Positions 1 through 5,244 of a stretch of 6,534 nt of DNA are shown in pieces. The notes under the pieces are model-generated. The model was not told where the DNA came from. It saw only the letters and a program-made list of their open reading frames with translations, and made no database searches. Every line of letters starts with the position of its first letter. Positions within the stretch are counted from its first letter, which is position 1. Source of the stretch: Planctomycetaceae bacterium (lineage in GTDB: Bacteria > Planctomycetota > Planctomycetia > Pirellulales > Thermoguttaceae); contig JAIRLW010000200.1 of assembly GCA_031259095.1 (NCBI GenBank), positions 1 to 6,534 on the forward strand, in the 5' to 3' direction. The position numbers were made by a program, and so were the translations under genes.

Positions 1-89
1 ATCAATAGTTTACATCAATTCCTATACCTGGGGAATAACGCCGTTTTGAGGAGTGAACGGGACCGTGAACAGACACTTATATGTTTTCA

Positions 90-114
90 TAAGTCTTTTT
101 GTAGTAAAGACTTA
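90..114. repeat. Short perfect hairpin (9-bp stem)
   Basis: TAAGTCTTT at 90-98 is the exact reverse complement of AAAGACTTA at 106-114, with a 7-nt loop. Neither strand has a T-run after the stem, so it does not look like an intrinsic terminator. It is the only structure I see in the first 132 bases, which otherwise hold no supported gene. Confidence 0.4.
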
Positions 115-132
115 CAACACCACCGTGTCAGG

Positions 133-359
133 TAGCCTACCCCAACGGGGTAGGTTCAATACCAACCCAACCCAACGCCCTGAAAGGGCAACATACTGTA
201 GTGGAGAGTGCCGCAAGCGGAATTATTGCCGTTTGGGTAGTAATCCGCTTGCATAACTCTCCACTCTCCACTCTCCACTATCAACTATCAACTATTCCGT
301 TGCCCTTTCAGGGCTTCGGTTGGTGATGGTCCTTGAACCTACCCCGTTGGGGTAGGCTA
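133..359. repeat. Nested palindromic repeat cluster (REP/BIME-like)
   Basis: A 27-bp arm at 133-159 is perfectly inverted at 333-359. Each arm contains its own hairpin (CCTACCCC/GGGGTAGG around a 3-nt loop, 136-154 and its mirror). Inside lies a second perfect 16-bp inverted pair (177-192 and 299-314) built on GCCCTGAAAGGGC. Inside that is a third inverted pair (200-221 and 244-265) with three mismatches. The whole 227 bp could fold into one cruciform. The layout resembles paired REP sequences or a non-autonomous palindromic element. No transposase or REP-associated tyrosine transposase (RAYT) gene is present in the window. I see no coding sequence in it. Confidence 0.7.
256..297. repeat. Heptamer tandem array, 6 units
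   Basis: Six consecutive 7-mers: ACTCTCC three times, ACTATCA twice, then ACTATTC. The array forms part of the inner side of the palindromic cluster, and its first units complete the innermost inverted pair. The same heptamer family recurs at 870-911. The pattern recalls the short tandemly repeated heptamers known from cyanobacterial intergenic DNA; that comparison is from memory. Confidence 0.8.
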
Positions 360-366
360 TAATCCT

Positions 367-383
367 AACGCCCTTTCAGGGCG
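367..383. repeat. Third copy of the GCCCTGAAAGGGC hairpin
   Basis: GCCCTTTCAGGGC at 370-382 repeats the core of the 16-bp arms at 177-192 and 299-314, in the same orientation as the latter. It lies just outside the 27-bp outer arm. The core is a 5-bp stem (GCCCT/AGGGC) with a 3-nt loop. It suggests these palindromes multiply locally as units. Confidence 0.65.
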
Positions 384-404
384 AATACTTTTTTAACCTC
401 AAAT

Positions 405-462
405 AAAAAATTCCGCTGATAGATTACAAAAAATGTCGCAATCTATCAGCGGAATCTTTTTT
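405..462. terminator. Bidirectional terminator-like hairpin at element junction
   Basis: A perfect 16-bp stem (410-425 with 440-455) encloses a 14-nt loop. It is followed by a run of six T after one C on the plus strand (457-462), and on the minus strand the stem is followed by T5ATTT. It therefore has the form of an intrinsic terminator in both directions and would catch any transcript of the minus-strand ATPase gene reading through. The same bases are transposon-like termini: 410-427 is an 18/18 match to the right end of copy 1 (719-736), and 438-455 is the left end of copy 1. Terminator function is inferred from structure only. Confidence 0.45.
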
Positions 463-736
463 ACACGTCTGAATTTGGACAAACAACCTTATTTCCACCT
501 AATTTTTCTTACAAAACAACCTCAGTAGCCAAAGATACAACATCTATCCAACCTTATTACCTCATTATTCGTTTACGTTTTTAATGAGGTAATGAGGTTT
601 GTACTTTTGGGAACTTGTTGCTACTGAGGTTGTTTTGTAAGAAAAATTAGGTGGAAATAAGGTTGTCTGTCCAATATTCATACGTCTATTCAGACGTATA
701 TTCATACGTATAAAAAATATTCCGCTGATAGATTAC
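438..736. mobile_element. Long-hairpin MITE-like element, copy 1
   Basis: A 299-bp non-coding element with 18-bp terminal inverted repeats (438-455 and 719-736, 17/18 identical). A very long inner inverted repeat follows: 475-529 against 620-674 with one mismatch, including 47 bp perfect at 483-529/620-666. A third inverted pair lies near the centre (550-567 and 582-599, one mismatch) around a 14-nt loop. The right arm is longer than the left because a 12-bp unit is present three times (675-710). A related copy lies at 2846-3147. No ORF and no obvious target-site duplication are visible at this copy. It fits a non-autonomous palindromic element; the mobilising enzyme is unknown. A structured RNA origin is an alternative. 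Confidence 0.65.
675..710 (+). repeat. 12-bp tandem repeat, 3 units
   Basis: TATTCATACGTC, TATTCAGACGTA and TATTCATACGTA lie head to tail in the right arm of copy 1. The left arm and the left arm of copy 2 each have a single equivalent unit (inverted), so the right arm gained two units after the element formed. Confidence 0.75.
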
Positions 737-869
737 TTTATTTTACTTAATCGATTATTTATCCCATGAGGGACATGAGGGACAAATGATTTTTCATAAA
801 ACGTTGTGGTGAAAAAATGAATTTTTAGAGGTTGCCTCAATTTGTTTCCCTCTGAAGAACGCCTGCGAC
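737..869. other. Spacer without recognisable gene
   Basis: Nothing coding is supported between copy 1 and the second heptamer array. A 9-bp direct repeat (CATGAGGGA at 765-773 and 774-782) and a weak 4-bp hairpin (GAGG/CCTC, 828-838) are the only structures noted. No convincing terminator for the minus-strand ATPase gene lies here. Confidence 0.4.
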
Positions 870-911
870 ACTATCCGCTATCAACTATTCACTATTCACT
901 ATCAACTATTC
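870..911. repeat. Second heptamer array, 6 units, overlapping a gene end
   Basis: Six 7-mers (ACTATCC, GCTATCA, ACTATTC twice, ACTATCA, ACTATTC) of the same family as 256-297. On the minus strand the units read GAATAGT or TGATAGT. Because 7 is not a multiple of 3, they place stop codons in every frame. The final unit (905-911) provides the last Glu codon and the TAG stop of the GspE/PilB gene. Confidence 0.8.
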
Positions 912-2654
912 ATTATTAACAAATTCATCTTGTTTGGTAACGCGGGCAACTTCCTCGACAGAGGTTTGACCAAGCTGAGTCTTTCGCCAACCGTCGAAGC
1001 GGAGTGTTCTCATCCCTTCGCCGAGCGCTTTCTTCTTAATTTCCCACGCTGCCGCGTTGCGACCGGTCATTTCCCGAATCGGATTGGAGGTAACCAATAA
1101 TTCGTAAATTCCGCTTCGCCCGCGATAACCAACCTGACGGCATTCCCGGCACCCAACCGGACGATATAACTGTCCGCCATGTTCTTGTTTCAAGACATTC
1201 ATCGGAAAATCCGGCGGCAACTCGGACGGATCGGGAACATACGCTTCCTTGCAATGTGGACAAAGATTTCGTACCAATCGCTGCGCCATCACCGCCTCCA
1301 CACAACTCGATACCAAAAACGGTTCCACGCCCATATCAATCAATCGCGTGTACGCTCCGGCAGCGTCATTGGTGTGTAACGTGCTGAACACCAAATGTCC
1401 CGTCAATGCCGCTTGCACCGCATTTTCCGCCGTTTCCAGATCGCGGATTTCTCCAACCAACACAATATCGGGATCGTGCCGCAAGATACTTCGCAACGAC
1501 GCCGCAAACGTCAAACCGATTTTGGCGTGAACCTGAATCTGACTGATTCCGCTCAACCGATATTCTACCGGGTCTTCCGTTGTGATAATTTTTGTTGCGG
1601 CGTCTTTGATTTCCGTCAACGCACTGTACAACGTCGTGGTTTTACCGCTGCCCGTCGGTCCCGTCACCAGAATAATTCCGTGCGGCAAACGAATCAGGTT
1701 TGAAAACGTTTCGTAAATCGCCGGATTCATCCCAAGACCGCGCAATGAAAATTCCATCGCCCCCTTGTCCAGCAAACGCATTACAATTCCTTCGCCGTGA
1801 ATCATCGGAATTACCGAAACACGAACGTCAATCTCCCGCCCCGAAAACTTCAACTGAATACGTCCATCCTGCGGTAACCGCCGCTCCGCAATATTCAACT
1901 TAGACATGATTTTTAACCGGCTGATAATCGCCGACTGAAACCGGTTAATTTCGGACGGAAAATTCTGAACGTGCAGCACGCCGTCAATCCGAAAACGTAT
2001 CGACAAACCATCCGCTTCCGATTCGATATGAATATCGCTCGCCCGTGATTCGATAGCCTCCAACAGGATTTCGTTGACCAGACGAATCACCGACGGTTCC
2101 TGCGCCATCTCGGATAACTCCGAACCGTCCAGTTCCAGATCGCCGACCAATTCGATTCCGCCGTCTTTGGTTTCGTCCGCCTGCTGCGCCATCAATCCGT
2201 CAATGGTTTCACTGCCGACGCCAAGATTATTTTTAATCAGTTTTTCAATTTCCGCTTTCAACGCCAAAACCGGTTGCACGTGCATGCCGGTAATAGACGC
2301 GACTTCGTCCAACGGATAAAGATTTAACGGATCACTTGTCGCCACCACCAACATATCTTCATATTGCCCAACAGGAAAAATCCGCTCCCGATGAATAAAC
2401 CGTGCCGGAAATGTTTTGAGTAGTGATAAATTAACCGGATATTCCACCAAATCAACGTACCCAATTCCTAATTCTTCACCCAAATGGGTCAACACAATTT
2501 CTTCTGTTAAAATACCTTTCTGAACAGCGAGTTGGTCAAGCCTTACCGCATCGCGTTGCCCGCTGCGCATCTCTTCACGTTGCGCCGTCCGAAGTTCCGA
2601 AAGTTGCGGTTCGGTTAATAAACCATGATGTAATAAAATATCGCCGGTTTCCAT
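906..2654 (-). CDS. GspE/PilB-family type II secretion / type IV pilus assembly ATPase
   Basis: Hexameric cytoplasmic ATPase that powers pseudopilus or type IV pilus extension at the inner membrane. The 582 residues are full length for the family. An N-terminal GspE-II/MshEN-type domain (about 1-145) precedes a short acidic linker and the ATPase core. Visible motifs: the RASDIHIE segment at 204-211, QDGR at 262-265, Walker A GPTGSGKT at 332-339, the Asp box TTEDPVEYR at 358-366, Walker B DIVLVGEIRD at 396-405, and the His box TGHLVFSTLHTND at 418-430. A zinc-binding tetracysteine is present (C465, C468, C502, C505), as in GspE and PilB. ATG is preceded by GAGGAG about 6-7 nt upstream and starts just before the N-domain, which supports this start. 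No other pilus or secretion genes are adjacent, so GspE and PilB cannot be separated, and I give no symbol. The stop codon lies inside a heptamer repeat. Confidence 0.95.
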   Translation of the reverse strand: METGDILLHHGLLTEPQLSELRTAQREEMRSGQRDAVRLDQLAVQKGILTEEIVLTHLGEELGIGYVDLVEYPVNLSLLKTFPARFIHRERIFPVGQYEDMLVVATSDPLNLYPLDEVASITGMHVQPVLALKAEIEKLIKNNLGVGSETIDGLMAQQADETKDGGIELVGDLELDGSELSEMAQEPSVIRLVNEILLEAIESRASDIHIESEADGLSIRFRIDGVLHVQNFPSEINRFQSAIISRLKIMSKLNIAERRLPQDGRIQLKFSGREIDVRVSVIPMIHGEGIVMRLLDKGAMEFSLRGLGMNPAIYETFSNLIRLPHGIILVTGPTGSGKTTTLYSALTEIKDAATKIITTEDPVEYRLSGISQIQVHAKIGLTFAASLRSILRHDPDIVLVGEIRDLETAENAVQAALTGHLVFSTLHTNDAAGAYTRLIDMGVEPFLVSSCVEAVMAQRLVRNLCPHCKEAYVPDPSELPPDFPMNVLKQEHGGQLYRPVGCRECRQVGYRGRSGIYELLVTSNPIREMTGRNAAAWEIKKKALGEGMRTLRFDGWRKTQLGQTSVEEVARVTKQDEFVNNE

Positions 2655-2773
2655 GATAGACTCCTCTTCCTTTAAAATTAGTAACTGTTTATTTTAATTG
2701 TTCTGATGATTTCAGACTTTTGGGGATATACTTGTTTGTGTCTATAATTCAGAGGTCGGCGGCCTTTTGACTG

Positions 2774-2802
2774 TTGACATAAATAATCAGACTGCCTAGA
2801 AT
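2774..2802 (+). promoter_or_regulatory. Sigma70-like promoter, rightward
   Basis: TTGACA at 2774-2779, a 17-bp spacer, then TAGAAT at 2797-2802 (6/6 and 5/6 to consensus). It points toward hairpin copy 2 and the PEP-CTERM gene about 500 bp away. It overlaps the leftward promoter at the -10 element. A further TATAAT at 2743-2748, with a weak TTGGGG at 2720-2725, lies upstream on the same strand. Confidence 0.5.
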
Positions 2803-2828
2803 GTAGAATAATCAGATATTTTTGTCAA
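2800..2828 (-). promoter_or_regulatory. Sigma70-like promoter for the GspE/PilB gene
   Basis: On the minus strand TTGACA (2828-2823), a 17-bp spacer and TACATT (2805-2800) match 6/6 and 4/6 of the consensus. A start near 2793 would give a leader of about 140 nt before the ATG at 2654. The -10 region shares bases with the rightward promoter, so the two would compete for polymerase. AATAATCAGA occurs twice across this region (2782-2791 and 2807-2816), which could be a paired regulator site; that is speculation. Confidence 0.55.
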
Positions 2829-2837
2829 CACTGTATT

Positions 2838-2852
2838 TACAAAACTAAATAT
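2838..2852 (+). repeat. 15-bp direct repeat flanking copy 2, left
   Basis: TACAAAACTAAATAT is identical to 3148-3162. Its last 7 bases overlap the left terminus of the element. Either the duplication is 8 bp (TACAAAAC) with further chance or converted identity, or the true left end is shorter than the inverted repeat suggests. Confidence 0.65.
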
Positions 2853-3147
2853 ATCAGTGGAATATTTTTTACACGTATGAATATTGGACAAATAACCTCA
2901 TTTCCACCTAATTTTCTTAACAAAACAACCTCAGTAGAGACGCAATGCATTGCGTCTCTACAAACCTTATTACCTCATTAAAAACATAAACGAATCATGA
3001 GGTAATAAGGTAATGAGGTCGGTTTTGGCGGGATTCATTGCTACTAAGGTTTTTTGGTAAATCGTTTTGTTAGGAAAAAATAAGGTTGAAAATAAGGTTT
3101 GCGAAAACTGTTAGAAGACGTTTTGGAAAATTCCACTGATATATTAC
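2846..3147. mobile_element. Long-hairpin MITE-like element, copy 2
   Basis: A 302-bp relative of 438-736. Terminal inverted repeats 2846-2863 and 3130-3147 match at 16/18, with 16 contiguous bases identical. The left arm (TTTTTTACACGTATGAAT, then TTGGACAAATAACC, then CCACCTAATTTTCTTA) follows copy 1 closely, while the right arm is much more diverged. The central pair is conserved, but the loop is inverted relative to copy 1. A 28-bp perfect palindrome (2934-2961) sits in the left arm where copy 1 has unrelated sequence. A 15-bp direct repeat flanks the element, which supports insertion. No ORF inside. It lies between the ATPase promoter and the PEP-CTERM gene. Confidence 0.65.
2934..2961. repeat. 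28-bp perfect palindrome nested in copy 2
   Basis: GTAGAGACGCAATG at 2934-2947 is followed directly by its exact reverse complement at 2948-2961. The sequence replaces about the same length of unrelated sequence in copy 1 (530-549). Very similar GTAGAGACG...CGTCTCTAC palindromes recur in intergenic DNA of several phyla, as I recall. It is likely an independent small repeat inside the larger element. Confidence 0.8.
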
Positions 3148-3162
3148 TACAAAACTAAATAT
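3148..3162 (+). repeat. 15-bp direct repeat flanking copy 2, right
   Basis: Identical to 2838-2852 and directly abutting the right terminal inverted repeat of copy 2, as a target-site duplication would. The rest of the spacer to 3314 is AT-rich, with no gene and no strong promoter. A TATTAT at 3259-3264 is a possible -10 without a good -35. Confidence 0.65.
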
Positions 3163-3314
3163 GAAATTTGCTTTTTCGGGGTATCATCAATCTGCACGGA
3201 ATGGAATTGGGTTCGGAAAAAAATAATTTGAATTTATGGAATTTTCTAAAGAATATGCTATTATTTATTTTCGTTCAGTCGAATATTACTTAAAAGGATA
3301 AAAGGAGTTTTGCC

Positions 3315-4151
3315 ATGAACACAATGAATCGTTTTTTCGCAATACCATGCCTTATTGTCGCGTTAAGTAGTTTAGCGGACAACGGGTATAGTGATACGCT
3401 TTACTGCGATCTGAGTTCCCAACGTCTCAATTATGCTCATTATTTTCAAATGACGCATGATACCAGTAATAATGGTTGGCACGCTGCCGAGACAATCAAA
3501 ATCATCAATGACGATACCGACCAATATTTCCGTGCTTTTTGTGTTGATTACTACACGCCGACCTCAACAGAATTTAATAATCCTTTGATCGGGAACGAAT
3601 ATGGTGCGGTTGCCCTGAATTCTCCAAGTATGACCTTGTATTCCCAAATACAAAAAGACGCTTTAAACTCGCTCTTTTCCCATGTTTACTCCACAATTTA
3701 TGATGTGAACGGAGAAATTATTAATGACGTCAACTCTTATTTTTATCAATTAGTTGTTTGGGAAATTATTCATGAGCCGGAAGGCGAAACATGGAATATT
3801 AGCAATGGAGCATTCGGTATCCAAAATGCCGCAACATTCAGCGATCCTGATAATGATCGTGAATCATCGTATGTTGATACTGATTTCTATAACCTTGCTG
3901 TCGATACCATAAACTCTTGGCTGGACGCTATTAGCGGAACGATCACATGGGATTCCATCGGATACGGCACGGTAACCGATCACCAATTGACCGTCTATGT
4001 TGCCGAAGGCGGACAATATACCAGTCAAACTTTCATTTCGGTTGTCAGTCCCATGACTCCAGAACCGGCAACAATATTGATGTTCGGAATCGGAATGATG
4101 TTGACTCTGCTGCTAGTGCGGCGCACAAGAAAAATCGTTTCCCACTCCTAA
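3315..4151 (+). CDS. PEP-CTERM sorted surface protein, possible thioester domain
   Basis: A secreted 278-residue protein. Residues 1-21 form a signal peptide (MNTMNRFF basic start, hydrophobic run, probable cleavage after SLA). The C-terminus is a textbook PEP-CTERM signal: PEP at 249-251, a hydrophobic span at about 253-268, then RRTRK at 269-273. Such proteins are cut and anchored by an exosortase, usually alongside exopolysaccharide. The body contains FCVDYY (Cys76) and, further on, YQLVVWEII (Gln145, Trp149). This spacing resembles Cys-Gln thioester domains, in which FCVD and QxAIW segments supply the cross-linking residues; that assignment is an inference. The ATG follows AAAGGAG with a 7-nt gap (3301-3307). 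hpnC follows after 27 bp in the same frame. No exosortase gene is in view. Confidence 0.85.
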   Translation: MNTMNRFFAIPCLIVALSSLADNGYSDTLYCDLSSQRLNYAHYFQMTHDTSNNGWHAAETIKIINDDTDQYFRAFCVDYYTPTSTEFNNPLIGNEYGAVALNSPSMTLYSQIQKDALNSLFSHVYSTIYDVNGEIINDVNSYFYQLVVWEIIHEPEGETWNISNGAFGIQNAATFSDPDNDRESSYVDTDFYNLAVDTINSWLDAISGTITWDSIGYGTVTDHQLTVYVAEGGQYTSQTFISVVSPMTPEPATILMFGIGMMLTLLLVRRTRKIVSHS

Positions 4152-4178
4152 GCAATCCTGTTCTGTATATTCACCGCA

Positions 4179-5105
4179 ATGTTTTCCGAAGAACTCAAAC
4201 AATTCGGACTGCAAGGAACTTCCAAACCGATTTCGGAAACAGAAGCGTTTGCTTACTGTAAACGCTTAACCCAGCAACATTATGAGAATTTCAGTGTTGC
4301 GAGTTGGTTGTTACCCCAAAAACTCCGTCAACCGTTTCAGGTTGTTTATGCTTATTGCCGTTGGGCTGACGATCTCAGCGATGAACACAATGGAAGCGAG
4401 GAAGCACGTAAACAATCGCTGGAATATCTCTGTTGGTGGGAACGCGGTCTTGAGGATTGTTTTCAACGGGACAAACCGGTTCCCAATCATCCGGTTTATA
4501 TTGCCTTGAGAAAAATAATAGAACAATTCCCGTTGCCGAAACAACCGTTTAGCGATTTGCTTGTGGCGTTCCGCCGTGATCAGGTTCAATACCGTTATGC
4601 CGTGTTTGACGAATTGCTTGATTATTGCCGGTATTCCGCTAATCCGGTAGGACGTATCGTTCTCCATCTCATTTGTGAAACAGAACCAACGCCGGAACAA
4701 CTTCTCTGGTCGGATTCAATTTGTACAGGATTACAACTTGCTAATTTCTGGCAGGATATTGTGCGCGATTCCGAAATCGGACGCTGTTACATTCCTCGAT
4801 CTGTTGCCGAACAGTTTGATGTTGATATTGAAAATCTTCGGGATTCTTCAACGTTTCGTAACATGATTCACTATCTTGTTACCGACGCCCGAACAAGATT
4901 ACAATCCGGATTTCCGCTGATTGATTCTGTTCCGAAAATGGTTCGGACGGACATTGCTCTTTTTATTCGGGGCGGTCTGGCGATTCTCAATGCTATCGAA
5001 AAAAACGGCTACAATGTCATTGATCAACGCCCGATTGTTTCCCGATGGACCAAACTCTGCTTGCTTATCAATACCTGGATATTTTCGCCAAAATACGGCT
5101 GCTAA
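4179..5105 (+). CDS. hpnC: HpnC-type squalene/hydroxysqualene synthase
   Basis: Trans-isoprenyl diphosphate synthase family, 308 residues, full length. In the HpnC-HpnD-HpnE route, HpnD makes presqualene diphosphate from two farnesyl diphosphates, HpnC converts it to hydroxysqualene and HpnE reduces that to squalene for hopanoids or sterols. Motifs: HYENFSVASWLLP at 34-46, the first Asp-rich motif YCRWADDLSDE at 59-69 (D64, D65, D68), FRRDQVQYRY at 131-140, YCRYSANPVGR at 149-159, and the second Asp motif NFWQDIVRD at 189-197 (D193, D197). HYENF and SANPVG favour HpnC over HpnD, though substrate cannot be proven from sequence. No Shine-Dalgarno precedes the ATG, so translation may be coupled to the upstream PEP-CTERM gene. 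hpnD and hpnE are not in the window. Convergent with purM. Confidence 0.9.
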   Translation: MFSEELKQFGLQGTSKPISETEAFAYCKRLTQQHYENFSVASWLLPQKLRQPFQVVYAYCRWADDLSDEHNGSEEARKQSLEYLCWWERGLEDCFQRDKPVPNHPVYIALRKIIEQFPLPKQPFSDLLVAFRRDQVQYRYAVFDELLDYCRYSANPVGRIVLHLICETEPTPEQLLWSDSICTGLQLANFWQDIVRDSEIGRCYIPRSVAEQFDVDIENLRDSSTFRNMIHYLVTDARTRLQSGFPLIDSVPKMVRTDIALFIRGGLAILNAIEKNGYNVIDQRPIVSRWTKLCLLINTWIFSPKYGC

Positions 5106-5176
5106 ACTTCTCGCTCAGTATGTTCGAAGGTTAAGAAAATAGACAATGACAAGCCCCAAACCGTAATGAGATAGGA

Positions 5177-5204
5177 AGGCGACGTTTCGCCTGAAAGGTC
5201 GCCT
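5177..5204. repeat. Alternative hairpins between convergent genes
   Basis: AGGCGA at 5177-5182 can pair with TCGCCT at 5187-5192 (4-nt loop). AGGCGAC at 5177-5183 can instead pair with GTCGCCT at 5198-5204 (14-nt loop). The segment shares CCTGAAAGG with the palindromes at 177-192, so it may belong to the same repeat family. No T-run follows on either strand, so it is a weak terminator candidate for hpnC and purM. Confidence 0.4.
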
Positions 5205-5244
5205 ACTTTGGGTTGCGGCTACAATGGGAAGTTAAGACGTTCCG

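Noticed and set aside
53..256. A 67-codon plus-strand frame beginning with GTG
   Set aside because: Most of it translates the palindromic repeats and part of the heptamer array, the putative binding site touches the start codon, and the product has no recognisable features.
133..383. CRISPR array
   Set aside because: The repeats are inverted and nested rather than direct and evenly spaced, and there are no spacer-like intervals or cas genes.
438..736. Retron or group II intron-like structured RNA
   Set aside because: No reverse transcriptase is encoded in the window, and the structure is a simple near-perfect palindrome with transposon-like termini.
1179..2319. Several plus-strand frames opposite the GspE/PilB gene
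   Set aside because: They are antisense shadows of a full-length gene with all its motifs intact, and none has a plausible product.
2655..2793. Riboswitch in the ATPase leader
   Set aside because: The predicted 140-nt leader shows only a small 5-bp hairpin and no recognisable aptamer core.
4311..4700. A 129-codon minus-strand frame opposite hpnC
   Set aside because: It overlaps a confidently identified gene, has no recognisable motifs and no evident ribosome binding site.
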